Of a DNA stretch of 64,000 bases, positions 18,431-26,233 are shown in pieces (the stretch's first letter is position 1; each line of letters begins with the position of its first letter). The DNA comes from Roseofilum casamattae BLCC-M143 (GTDB taxonomy: Bacteria > Cyanobacteriota > Cyanobacteriia > Cyanobacteriales > Desertifilaceae). The stretch is from contig NZ_JAQOSQ010000018.1 in NCBI RefSeq assembly GCF_030068455.1, forward strand, positions 19,690-83,689, in the 5' to 3' direction. Both the position numbers and the translations under genes were made by a program. Under the pieces are notes generated by a model that saw nothing but the letters and a program-made list of their open reading frames with translations, ran no database searches and was not told the DNA's origin.

Positions 18431-19762
18431 ATGGCAACCTACAGCGATCGCGAAGCCTACATTCCCTTTCAGCGCCATCACTTAATCGAACTCTGTCTGC
18501 AAGACGGCCAACTTTCAGCCACCGAGCAGCAAATCTTCCGCGAGTTTTGCACCCTTCTGAGCGCTTACTATCATTTCCAATTTCACCACACCTTAGAAAA
18601 ACTCAAGCGTAACTATACCCCATTTCAACCCCATGGCATGGCAACGCCTTTCGATGTTTTGTCACCCGAAGATAAGCAAAACATGGAAAGCGAGTTTTTC
18701 CAGCAGTTCCAAAACGTGTTAGAAGGTGCGAATTATTATCCCCTATCCCAGGAAAGTTTAGAGCGGGCGTTTGCCGAGCGATCGCTGATTGATGTCAACA
18801 CTGATATTGACTTCAATGATTTCGATCGCTTTCTGTTCTACTGTCGCGGAGACATTTATCAAATGACTACGGTGAAGCGCTGGTTTCGCTCTATTCCCAA
18901 AGAAGTGAATACATTTGACCGAGTCGTGCTCGCTATAAAATTTAAAGATGAAGATTATTTTGAACGCAAGGAGCGCAAAGAAAAGACCTCGGAAAAACTC
19001 AATTTCAACCCAGGGAAAATCTATCTGTCTTACTATAAAAATATTCCCCAGCTCGATTTAGAACTTATTTTTCCGAACGTACGAGTCAGCATGACCTGGA
19101 AAGACAGACTTATCTTAATTGGGTCGGCAATTGGTGCGGCGATTCCTTTAGCCATCAAAGTATTACCTCGTTTATTGATCGTTATTAGTATTATTCTCTT
19201 TTTTACCGGAACCTTACCGGGAATGGAAGATCTTAAAGCCAGAGAAGAGGACGTGCGCAATCTAACGCCAATCCTCTTAGCCAGCATGTCTCTGCTGATT
19301 ACGTTTGGTGGCTTTGCCTTCAAACAATATAATAGTTACAAAAACAAAAAAATAAAGTTCCAGAAAAAAGTAACGGAAGCCTTGTTTTTCAAGAGTCTGG
19401 CAAGCAACACCAGTGTTTTACACGCACTGATTGATGCGGCAGAAGAAGAAGAATGCAAAGAAATTATTCTAGTGTATTATCATTTATTAATCAGTCGGCG
19501 ACCGATGAGTCGCGTACAACTCGATAATCAAATTGAAATTTGGATGGAGAAAAAATGGAATACTTGTATTGATTTTGATATTAACGGCCCTTTAAAAAAA
19601 TTGGCAAAAGTTCGCGGAACATTGAACAGTGGAGATCCCCAAGAGGACGTGCCCTTATTAACTTATGATGAATGGGGGAATTGCCAGATTCAATCTTTAG
19701 AAAACTCTTTGGAAATTTTAGATAGTTTATGGGATAATGCGTTTAACTACAGTCAACGTTAA
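18431..19762 (+). CDS. DUF3754 family membrane protein
   Basis: A 443-residue protein starting at the ATG at 18431; an in-frame TTG at 18413 would add six residues but has no better ribosome site. The N-terminal 200 residues are soluble (MATYSDREAYIPFQRHHLI). Two hydrophobic segments follow, around LILIGSAIGAAIPLAIKVL-LIVISIILFF and ILLASMSLLITFGGFAF, and then a basic NSYKNKKIKF stretch and a soluble C-terminal domain (ALFFKSLASNTSVLHALIDAAEEEE). This arrangement matches the DUF3754 (TMEM143-like) family found in cyanobacteria and plants, whose function is unknown. It is divergent from the dehydrogenase gene and lies 42 bases before the ABC ATPase gene. Confidence 0.7.
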   Translation: MATYSDREAYIPFQRHHLIELCLQDGQLSATEQQIFREFCTLLSAYYHFQFHHTLEKLKRNYTPFQPHGMATPFDVLSPEDKQNMESEFFQQFQNVLEGANYYPLSQESLERAFAERSLIDVNTDIDFNDFDRFLFYCRGDIYQMTTVKRWFRSIPKEVNTFDRVVLAIKFKDEDYFERKERKEKTSEKLNFNPGKIYLSYYKNIPQLDLELIFPNVRVSMTWKDRLILIGSAIGAAIPLAIKVLPRLLIVISIILFFTGTLPGMEDLKAREEDVRNLTPILLASMSLLITFGGFAFKQYNSYKNKKIKFQKKVTEALFFKSLASNTSVLHALIDAAEEEECKEIILVYYHLLISRRPMSRVQLDNQIEIWMEKKWNTCIDFDINGPLKKLAKVRGTLNSGDPQEDVPLLTYDEWGNCQIQSLENSLEILDSLWDNAFNYSQR

Positions 19763-19804
19763 GTATTGTTATAAGTATTGTCATTTCATGCGAGCTAGAA
19801 TAAC

Positions 19805-20488
19805 GTGGCGATCGCACTATCAGTTCATCAAATCGGACGCAAACTTCAAGAGCGCTGGTTGTGGCGCCACCTCACCTTCAGTTTAACCGCTGGCTCGAAG
19901 TTGGGCTTGCTCGGGCCGTCGGGAAGCGGGAAAACCCTACTCCTTCGCGCTTTAGCAGGATTAGATCCCCTCGATGAAGGACAAATTCTTTGGGGAGAGT
20001 TGACTCAAGGGAATACTGAGACTGAGGCGCGCGATCGCCCCTTAATTCCCAGTATCTTACCGTATTACCGCTCCCAAGCCATCTACCTCCATCAACAACC
20101 TGCCGTATTTGAGGGAACGGTAGAATCGAATCTGCAATGGGTCTACAATCTAGCTATCCATCAACAGAAAACCTACAACCCGCAACGCATTCAAACGTTC
20201 CTCACTGGCCTCAACCGCGACTCGGACTTCCTCCAATGTCCCGCCCTAACTCTCTCCGGAGGCGAACGGCAGATTCTTGCCCTACTGCGCGCTCTGCAAC
20301 TCGATCCCATGCTCCTCTTTCTTGACGAACCTACGGCATCTCTCGATCCAAAAACCACGGAATGCGTAGAGCAGTTAATTGAAGATTGGATGAGCAAAAA
20401 TCCCCACCGAGCCTGTATTTGGACGAGTCACGACCCCCACCAGATCGAGCGCATCACCGATCGACGCTTGGAGATTGGTTCTGCATGA
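19805..20488 (+). CDS. ABC transporter ATP-binding protein (FetA/YbbL-like)
   Basis: A 227-residue ABC ATPase with Walker A GPSGSGKT, Q-loop YLHQQPAVFEG, signature LSGGERQ, Walker B LLFLDEPT and H-loop WTSHD, so it should be active. The short single-domain form and the Q-loop context resemble FetA/YbbL, the ATPase of the putative iron-export pair FetAB. No membrane partner (FetB/YbbM) is adjacent: the preceding gene encodes a DUF3754 protein and the next gene is on the other strand. Translation starts at GTG 19805. Its substrate and partner are therefore unknown; it could work with a permease encoded elsewhere. Confidence 0.82.
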   Translation: MAIALSVHQIGRKLQERWLWRHLTFSLTAGSKLGLLGPSGSGKTLLLRALAGLDPLDEGQILWGELTQGNTETEARDRPLIPSILPYYRSQAIYLHQQPAVFEGTVESNLQWVYNLAIHQQKTYNPQRIQTFLTGLNRDSDFLQCPALTLSGGERQILALLRALQLDPMLLFLDEPTASLDPKTTECVEQLIEDWMSKNPHRACIWTSHDPHQIERITDRRLEIGSA

Positions 20489-20505
20489 GGAGATCGTCTA
20501 AATTA

Positions 20506-21249
20506 TCAATATCTAATCCGGAGTTTTCTCGCCCAGCGAGTCAAGTGCCAAATACTAATAAATGCGATACCTGAAAAGATAGCGCCAAGGTTCGTTTTAA
20601 TCGAAGTCTTGGTCAATGTTGTTGTTAAGTTTATCCGAGTTAATTCAGCTTGAGTATTGAGGTTTTCTTGGGTCAATTGAAGTTGCCCGATCGCTTGTTC
20701 TCTCAATTGTTCTGGCGTTTCAATATTCGGTGCATTGTCTTGGCGAATCGCGGAATTAAAAATGTTTTGTAGTTGGTCTTCAGTTAATCGATCTAATTGG
20801 TTTTGGCGCTGCTGCAGTTGCTCTTGTTGTTGGGAGATGCGCGCGTTTAGCTGAAGGGTGTTGGCGCGATGGAGACGGAAGGTATTGGCGATTCCTAATG
20901 GCAACATCATCAAGTAACATATTCCGACGAGCAAGCAAAGCCAGGAGAGGAGTTTAAGTAAGCGCAATTCCCAGATATTAATGGCTGGTTCGGGACGATA
21001 GAAAATAAAGACGAGTCCGATTAAAGGAACTGGCGATCGCTCTACCAGTTGTCCGATGGTTTGAAATTCCCAGAGGGCATTGGTAAATTGAGGAGGAACG
21101 AGCAGAAATAGGCAGTCAACGATAGCGAAGGCTAAGAAAATATAGCCGATGATGTGCAATAAAGACTCCGAACGTTTCAGCACTTTTTCGGAGAGCCATA
21201 TGAGTTTGGATTTGTTATCTCGAGATAGGGGTTGTTTTGACTCGTCCAT
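20506..21249 (-). CDS. HpsJ-like membrane protein with coiled coil (cyanoexosortase-linked)
   Basis: About 247 residues. The start is taken as the ATG at 21249 because AGAGG lies five bases upstream; frames from 21252 (ATG) and 21270 (TTG) are alternatives. The protein has two N-terminal hydrophobic segments (LLHIIGYIFLAFAIVDCLFL and PLIGLVFIFY), a third (LLSWLCLLVGICYLMMLPLG), then a long Gln-rich coiled coil (ISQQQEQLQQRQNQLDRL) and a final membrane segment (AIFSGIAFISIWHL) with a basic end. This is the layout of the HpsJ family, which accompanies cyanobacterial polysaccharide secretion and exosortase loci. It lies downstream of the cyanoexosortase A-associated gene with a 46-base gap, on the same strand, which supports the link. 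Confidence 0.65.
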   Translation of the reverse strand: MDESKQPLSRDNKSKLIWLSEKVLKRSESLLHIIGYIFLAFAIVDCLFLLVPPQFTNALWEFQTIGQLVERSPVPLIGLVFIFYRPEPAINIWELRLLKLLSWLCLLVGICYLMMLPLGIANTFRLHRANTLQLNARISQQQEQLQQRQNQLDRLTEDQLQNIFNSAIRQDNAPNIETPEQLREQAIGQLQLTQENLNTQAELTRINLTTTLTKTSIKTNLGAIFSGIAFISIWHLTRWARKLRIRY

Positions 21250-21295
21250 CATTACCTCTGTTAAACCCAATCTACATTGATGCGAATGCGATCGA

Positions 21296-21937
21296 TTATT
21301 CTCTCAATTTCCACCAATTGTACCATTTAAACCAGGCTTGCTCTAACCTTAAATAAGTCTCTTCCTGAGAATAGTTATCTAACGGTATTGATAGATTCAC
21401 CCACAAACAACGCCAATCGCGCAAATCAGATTGTCCCAATAACCAAGATAAAATGCGATGTAATTGTAAGTCATCCGTGTTACGATTATGGGCAAATTGT
21501 TCGGCAGTAACTGTACTTTCTCCGTGAAGGTTAATACAGGAACTCAAGTAAGCTTTTTCGCTGTCAACAAATAAACTATAAAATCCGACTTCTGGTTCCT
21601 GTTTAACCGTTAATAATGGTTTGATGTTGTGGTATTTTTGTAGATAGTTATCAATATTACCATCAGCGTACGTTATCTGGCGCATTTCAATTTCCAAAAC
21701 GCGATCGCCCTGTCTATATCGATACACTTTACCCTCGAGATCCGGATCGTGTAGACCATCGCTTCCTCGATAATTCCATCCTGATAAAGAAATTACCGTT
21801 GCCGGAAAAACGATATCTTCCTGTTTTTCTGGTATGGGTTTTACGAGTAATTTACTGAAGGTAAACCAAGTAAATCCAAGAGTAATCGCTAACCCAACAA
21901 TCCGTAACCGATCGCGGATCTTAGATAATTCATTCAT
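21296..21937 (-). CDS. Cyanoexosortase A system-associated protein
   Basis: A 213-residue protein with one N-terminal membrane anchor (IVGLAITLGFTWFTFSKLLV) and a periplasmic domain containing FPATVISLSGW. I recognise it as the small accessory protein usually encoded beside cyanoexosortase A, related in role to EpsI-type partners of exosortases that process PEP-CTERM proteins. The exosortase itself is not next to it here, although two PEP-CTERM proteins are encoded in this window. It is followed on the same strand by the HpsJ-like gene. I am fairly sure of the family, less so of the exact role. Confidence 0.65.
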   Translation of the reverse strand: MNELSKIRDRLRIVGLAITLGFTWFTFSKLLVKPIPEKQEDIVFPATVISLSGWNYRGSDGLHDPDLEGKVYRYRQGDRVLEIEMRQITYADGNIDNYLQKYHNIKPLLTVKQEPEVGFYSLFVDSEKAYLSSCINLHGESTVTAEQFAHNRNTDDLQLHRILSWLLGQSDLRDWRCLWVNLSIPLDNYSQEETYLRLEQAWFKWYNWWKLRE

Positions 21938-22065
21938 TCTGCAATTCCCGATTAACTTCGGTCGGTTTCAGCAGCGAACAGCTCAGTATAACCGATCTAG
22001 AGGATAGTTCGGCAGAAGAGATACAAAATCTGGTATGATTTGTCTCATGATTCTGGATATTGGTG

Positions 22066-22188
22066 ATGACCCTTTCTACTTCTCCCCAAGATGCTCGCCA
22101 GTTAGCTCTCTCGTTTTTAGAGCAAGAAGGACTGAAATTGCGATCGCAAGAAACGGGTGGATCTTTCGTCTTGGCTTCTCTAGAGTAG
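22066..22188 (+). CDS. Possible 40-residue small protein
   Basis: An ATG at 22066 opens a 40-codon frame (MTLSTSPQDARQLALSF and on to VLASLE) ending in TAG, 35 bases before the Ada-like gene. An extended -10 element (TGGTATGAT) lies about 30 bases upstream of the ATG. It could be a small gene, the truncated start of a larger one, or chance. I do not recognise it. Confidence 0.3.
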   Translation: MTLSTSPQDARQLALSFLEQEGLKLRSQETGGSFVLASLE

Positions 22189-22222
22189 ACCTATTACGCC
22201 TCGATCGACCACAAAAGTTATT

Positions 22223-23092
22223 ATGAATGCTTCCAAGTATTGCCATCGCCAAGATTACGATCGTATTGCTGAAGCGATCGCATTTATGCGCCAACACCAT
22301 TTACATCAACCCGATTTAACCACTATTGCCAATCGTGTTGGATTGAGCGCTTATTATTTTCAACGGTTATTTACCCAATGGGCTGGAATTAGTCCCAAGC
22401 GCTTTTCACAATACCTTACCATTGAATATGCAAAATCGAAAATGACTCAGACAAAAAGCTTGCTAGATGTAACCTTAGAAAGCGGGTTATCCAGTCCGGG
22501 ACGATTGCACGATTTGTTCGTTCGGATCGAAGCCATGTCTCCGGGAGAGTTTAAGCGCAATGGTAAAGGTTTAAGTATCCGCTATGGCGTTCGCGATACC
22601 CTATTCGGCCCTTGTCTCATTGCAACCACCGATCGCGGTATTTGCAATCTTGCATTTATTGACGATCTCGACAGATTTCCCGTTCGGGATTGGCTGCAAA
22701 ATTATTGGTCGGAGGCGGAACTTATTGCAGATGAGAATAAAATTCAGCCTCTATGCGATCGCATTTTTAATTGCGATGTATTGGCCTCAAATTCCGATAT
22801 AAAACCCCTCACTTTATTCCTCAAAGGAACAAATTTTCAAATTCAAGTTTGGCGAGCGCTACTCGATATTCCCTTTGCCGGACTAACCACCTATCAAACT
22901 ATTGCGCGCCAGATCGATCGTGCTACCGCTACCAGAGCTGTTGGCAATGCGATCGGCAATAATCCCATCGCGTATCTGATTCCCTGCCACCGAGTATTGC
23001 GCAAGTCGGGAGAACTGGGAGGTTATCGTTGGGGATTAGAACGCAAAAGTGCGATTATTGGCTGGGAAGCCAGTCAGCTCGATCGCACTTAG
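22223..23092 (+). CDS. Ada-like protein: AraC-type HTH fused to methylated-DNA alkyltransferase
   Basis: A 289-residue protein. Residues 1-110 form an AraC-type DNA-binding domain (LHQPDLTTIANRVGLSAYYF and SLLDVTLESGLSSPGRLHD). Residues about 200-285 are an O6-alkylguanine-DNA alkyltransferase with the active-site motif IPCHRVLRKSGELGGYRWG, where Cys255 accepts the alkyl group in an irreversible reaction. The N-terminal zinc domain of E. coli Ada, which senses methylphosphotriesters, is absent. It should therefore repair O6-methylguanine, but how it would sense damage is unclear; this shortened arrangement is found in many bacteria. No good ribosome site precedes the ATG. Confidence 0.9.
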   Translation: MNASKYCHRQDYDRIAEAIAFMRQHHLHQPDLTTIANRVGLSAYYFQRLFTQWAGISPKRFSQYLTIEYAKSKMTQTKSLLDVTLESGLSSPGRLHDLFVRIEAMSPGEFKRNGKGLSIRYGVRDTLFGPCLIATTDRGICNLAFIDDLDRFPVRDWLQNYWSEAELIADENKIQPLCDRIFNCDVLASNSDIKPLTLFLKGTNFQIQVWRALLDIPFAGLTTYQTIARQIDRATATRAVGNAIGNNPIAYLIPCHRVLRKSGELGGYRWGLERKSAIIGWEASQLDRT

Positions 23093-23101
23093 GATATCGT
23101 T

Positions 23102-23110
23102 TGCTATAAT
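23102..23110 (+). promoter_or_regulatory. Extended -10 promoter before the sulfotransferase gene
   Basis: The sequence TGCTATAAT (extended -10, TGN plus consensus TATAAT) lies just after the stop of the Ada-like gene. It predicts transcription starting near 23117. This makes the ATG at 23120 unlikely as a normal start and supports the ATG at 23162 for the next gene. Confidence 0.6.
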
Positions 23111-23161
23111 CTCGTTGCAATGCTTCTACTGGTAAAATTATCATCTTTTTTCAGGTTAGAT

Positions 23162-24031
23162 ATGAAAAAACTATATCGAAATTTCTTGGATCGATTAGAA
23201 CTATGGAACCTAGCTTGGCTGTCATTGCATGGAGCTTGGGAAGAACGCCAAACCTTTAGTGAGATTAACACCTATTGCATGTTTCTCGGCTATCCGAGAA
23301 GCGGTCATAGTCTGGTGGGAGGATTAATTGATGCTCATCCCAATGCGATCGTCGGGAATGAATTGAATGCTCTCAAGTATATTCAAAACGGTTTTAATCG
23401 ATGGCAAATTTATTATCTTTTATTAGAATACTCTCGCTTTTTCTATGACTCAAGCCAGTGTCGAGTTCCTGCCAAAAATATTCCAAAAGGCAGAGCTAAA
23501 TATCAAGTTCCCAATCAATATAATGGGAAGTTCACAACACTGACGACGATCGGTGATAAACGAGGAGGTGGGACGACTCGTATGCTCTCAACTCAACCCG
23601 AACTCCTCCAATACTTGCGAGATGAAATTGCGCTGCCAATCAAGTTTATTCATGTGGTTAGAAATCCTTATGACAACATTAGCACGATTCTCAGGAAAAA
23701 TCCTTCTAAAACTATGCAAGATGCGATTGATGCTTACTTCATTCTTGCTGAAACTAATGAAAAACTTTTGAAAAAAATTGATAACAACGATGTATTTCAG
23801 ATCGCTTTAGAAAGTTTTATTGCAAATCCTCAAGGTATTCTAGAGCAGTTATTGTCCGGTTTCCTTAATTTGCCAGTGACGGCACAATATTTACAAGACT
23901 GTAGTAATATAGTGTTTGCGTCTCCCAATAAAAGTCGATTTCAAGTAGATTGGAATGATGACGCGATCGCACAAGTACAACAGCGACTCGAGCAAATTAG
24001 TTTTCTGAATCATTATTCTTACGATCGCTAA
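23162..24031 (+). CDS. Sulfotransferase family protein
   Basis: A 289-residue protein from the ATG at 23162 (MKKLYRNFLDRLE); an earlier in-frame ATG at 23120 would leave almost no leader after the promoter at 23102-23110. The PAPS-binding 5'-phosphosulfate loop is seen in FLGYPRSGHSLVGGL (about residues 39-53), and VRNPYDNIST resembles the 3'-phosphate-binding segment. Such enzymes transfer sulfate from PAPS to sugars or other acceptors. It stands alone on the plus strand, followed by a tandem repeat and then a second, unrelated-looking sulfotransferase on the other strand. The acceptor is unknown; extracellular polysaccharide is a reasonable guess. Confidence 0.75.
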   Translation: MKKLYRNFLDRLELWNLAWLSLHGAWEERQTFSEINTYCMFLGYPRSGHSLVGGLIDAHPNAIVGNELNALKYIQNGFNRWQIYYLLLEYSRFFYDSSQCRVPAKNIPKGRAKYQVPNQYNGKFTTLTTIGDKRGGGTTRMLSTQPELLQYLRDEIALPIKFIHVVRNPYDNISTILRKNPSKTMQDAIDAYFILAETNEKLLKKIDNNDVFQIALESFIANPQGILEQLLSGFLNLPVTAQYLQDCSNIVFASPNKSRFQVDWNDDAIAQVQQRLEQISFLNHYSYDR

Positions 24032-24328
24032 TATAGTAAATTAGATTAACAGTGAGACAAGCGATAGTGTGAGGACTGAGCGAAGTCGAAGTCCGGATTG
24101 TTTATGATGTCCGAGCTTCGACTTCGCTCAGCTCTCATTGGTTTTGCGATTTTATATCTCACTGTTATTTGAATCGACTATAGTGGATTCGATTAACAGT
24201 GAGACAAGTAAGTATGTGAGGACTGAGCGAAGTCGAAGTCCGGATTGCTGAGGGTGTCCGAGCTTCGGCTCCGCTCAGCTCTCATTGGCTTTGAAATTTT
24301 ATGTCTCACTGCTATTCCAATTGACTAT
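24031..24328. repeat. Tandem pair of MITE-like palindromic elements (about 150 bp each)
   Basis: Two similar elements lie head to tail (about 24031-24182 and 24179-24328), sharing a TATA boundary. Each begins TATAGT..ATT.GATTAACAGTGAGAC and ends with its approximate reverse complement, ending in GACTATA. Each has an inner inverted repeat built on GGACTGAGCGAAGTCGAAGTC and its complement, so each can fold into a long hairpin. They encode nothing. A third, inverted and centrally shortened copy is at 35474-35585, and an 18-bp piece of the inner arm lies at 33106-33123. The structure fits a non-autonomous transposable element. The 317-base gap between genes is filled by this pair. Confidence 0.8.
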
Positions 24329-24348
24329 ATATTCCATCAGGGTTCGGA

Positions 24349-25200
24349 TTACCAACTGAAGTCGCGATCGAGCAGTTCGTATAGCTCCTGATTGTAGGGG
24401 TGGAAATAATTCTGAAGACGATCTCGCGTTTCGGCATTCATCTCGATCTTTTTCGCGGATTTTTTATATTCACCAATCAAAGAGGGAGTGATATCTTCGA
24501 TGCTAGCTGTGGTAACCTCTAAGAAGTCAAAAACTTTATGCAGTTCCTGGGAAGTCTGTTTGAATAAATCTTCGCTTTTGAGAATGAGAAACCGATCGCG
24601 AGGGAAATATTCAAACCACCATTGCAATTGTTCGACATATCGCGATCGCGCCAAATAAGAATAAAATTTATAAGGACGACTGTCATAATTGGGATTGGCA
24701 ATGATTTTTTCTCGTTCGCCTGCTAGTCGTTCCTCTTCTCGATCGATCGCCTCTTCAAATGATAGCGATTCATATCCTCGAAATACATTTCTCTGATAGT
24801 GAGAGTAAGTTCGATTGACTGGGTTTCGCAGAACGGCAATTAGTTTCACATGAGGAAGAGCATTAAATAAACGCTGGGGAACTTGGGGATGAAACATATA
24901 GGAAGGACTAGCTTCACCAGCGATCGTCCGATCGCCTGAAAATTTCTGTAATGGAAAATAGTGCTTATACCACCGGATACCTCGATTGAACTGATGAGAT
25001 TTATCGAAGAAATGAACTTCTTTTTTCCAGGCTGATAAGATTTGTGGATGTTGGATGAGATATTTGTACAGGGATGTGGTTCCCCCTTTCATCGTACCGA
25101 TAATTACAAAGCTAGGCAGCGATCGCCAAGGACTGGTTAAGACTCGATAGTCTCCATTCCATCGGCAGAAATCAATCCCTTGGGAAATGAGTTTTTTCAT
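24349..25200 (-). CDS. Sulfotransferase domain protein (heparan-sulfotransferase-like)
   Basis: A 283-residue soluble protein. FVIIGTMKGGTTSLYKYL (about residues 31-48) is the PAPS 5'-phosphosulfate loop in the form seen in heparan sulfate N/O-sulfotransferase relatives. It is followed by KEVHFFDKSHQFNRG and by the 3'-phosphate-binding segment AVLRNPVNRTYSHY. The length is normal. It is the last gene of a same-strand set (DUF255 protein, GT-like protein, sulfotransferase) with gaps of only 7 and 33 bases. With a glycosyltransferase-like neighbour it probably sulfates a surface glycan. It is only distantly similar to the sulfotransferase at 23162. Confidence 0.85.
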   Translation of the reverse strand: MKKLISQGIDFCRWNGDYRVLTSPWRSLPSFVIIGTMKGGTTSLYKYLIQHPQILSAWKKEVHFFDKSHQFNRGIRWYKHYFPLQKFSGDRTIAGEASPSYMFHPQVPQRLFNALPHVKLIAVLRNPVNRTYSHYQRNVFRGYESLSFEEAIDREEERLAGEREKIIANPNYDSRPYKFYSYLARSRYVEQLQWWFEYFPRDRFLILKSEDLFKQTSQELHKVFDFLEVTTASIEDITPSLIGEYKKSAKKIEMNAETRDRLQNYFHPYNQELYELLDRDFSW

Positions 25201-25233
25201 AGTCGTGGCTCGCGAGAGAGTTTTCGAGTATTC

Positions 25234-26226
25234 CTAGAGTTTTAGATTTTGCAATCGTCGTTGCAAGGCTTCTACTTTAATCGAATAATAATGTTTTTGA
25301 ATGTAGAGCCATTTCGACCAATCGGATGATTCTTTCCAGTGTTGATAGGCAGGAATTGCCCGATCGATCAGGAAGGTTTTCCAAGCAGAACGAGTAGATT
25401 CAATACCAATTTCCACAGCGCGATCGCCACCATTGTTCGTCATTTCTTGACGCAATTTTGGGTTCTCTTTCAGCGTCTGAAGAGCAGCAATCGTTTCGTC
25501 TAAAGATGTTACTTCAATATAGTCCAGCTCGCTACGCCGTTCGGCTCGAAACGCTGACTCTTTTCCTAAAATAATCGGAATTCCAGCACGCCAAGCATTA
25601 TATAATTTGGTAGCTGGTTTCCAAGTATAGTTTTCAGTGGGTTGAAAATTGCGAACGGCTACAATCCCATCAATTTCCCGATAGTCGTGCCACTGAGATC
25701 GGGGAATAATCTTCCAGTTTAATCCCATATTGTGTAGAGTTTCCGACCACGATGGATCTTTAAGTTCCTCCGCTAAATTGTAGCTAATGCCAAAATAGCC
25801 AATATTTTCAAAGCGATCGCCACGATCGCGATCGCGCGGAATTAATCCCGGTTGAGACCAGTGGGGAATATAATGGCTATTCTCAAGCGAGTTAACTTCT
25901 TGTGGGTTCTGCACGACATGCATTTGAGCATAAGGATGAGCCGCTTGGTCTGCTTTCAGGCATATCATTAAGACATTAGAGGTCGGCCGCAGTTCGTACT
26001 TGAATGAATCTCGATGACCTAGTACAATGCCTGCATCTGGCATCGACCCGATTAACGTACAAGGAAACCCATCAGCCTTGAGATTTAAATACGTTTGCAA
26101 TGTCCACGCATAAATCCCGACACTAAACCCTTCCCAATAATTATCCGTATTATCGGGCATATCTTCGCGCCAGTCTGCTTGCGGAAGATAAAAATAAATG
26201 GGAGGTAAGTTCTGGGTTTTATTCAT
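25234..26226 (-). CDS. Putative GT-B-type glycosyltransferase
   Basis: A 330-residue protein without a signal peptide. The N-terminal half contains the IYFYLPQADWRED and YWEGFSVGIYAWTLQTYL segments. The C-terminal half has features of a GT-B nucleotide-sugar-binding domain: PATKLYNAWRAGIPIILGKESAF followed by SLDETIAALQTLKENPKL. I cannot assign a GT family from sequence alone, and the conserved EX7E motif of GT4 enzymes is not obvious. It is encoded 7 bases after the DUF255 gene and 33 bases before a sulfotransferase gene, which supports a role in building a modified glycan. An alternative is a non-catalytic protein of related fold. Confidence 0.5.
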   Translation of the reverse strand: MNKTQNLPPIYFYLPQADWREDMPDNTDNYWEGFSVGIYAWTLQTYLNLKADGFPCTLIGSMPDAGIVLGHRDSFKYELRPTSNVLMICLKADQAAHPYAQMHVVQNPQEVNSLENSHYIPHWSQPGLIPRDRDRGDRFENIGYFGISYNLAEELKDPSWSETLHNMGLNWKIIPRSQWHDYREIDGIVAVRNFQPTENYTWKPATKLYNAWRAGIPIILGKESAFRAERRSELDYIEVTSLDETIAALQTLKENPKLRQEMTNNGGDRAVEIGIESTRSAWKTFLIDRAIPAYQHWKESSDWSKWLYIQKHYYSIKVEALQRRLQNLKL

Positions 26227-26233
26227 CTTTAGA

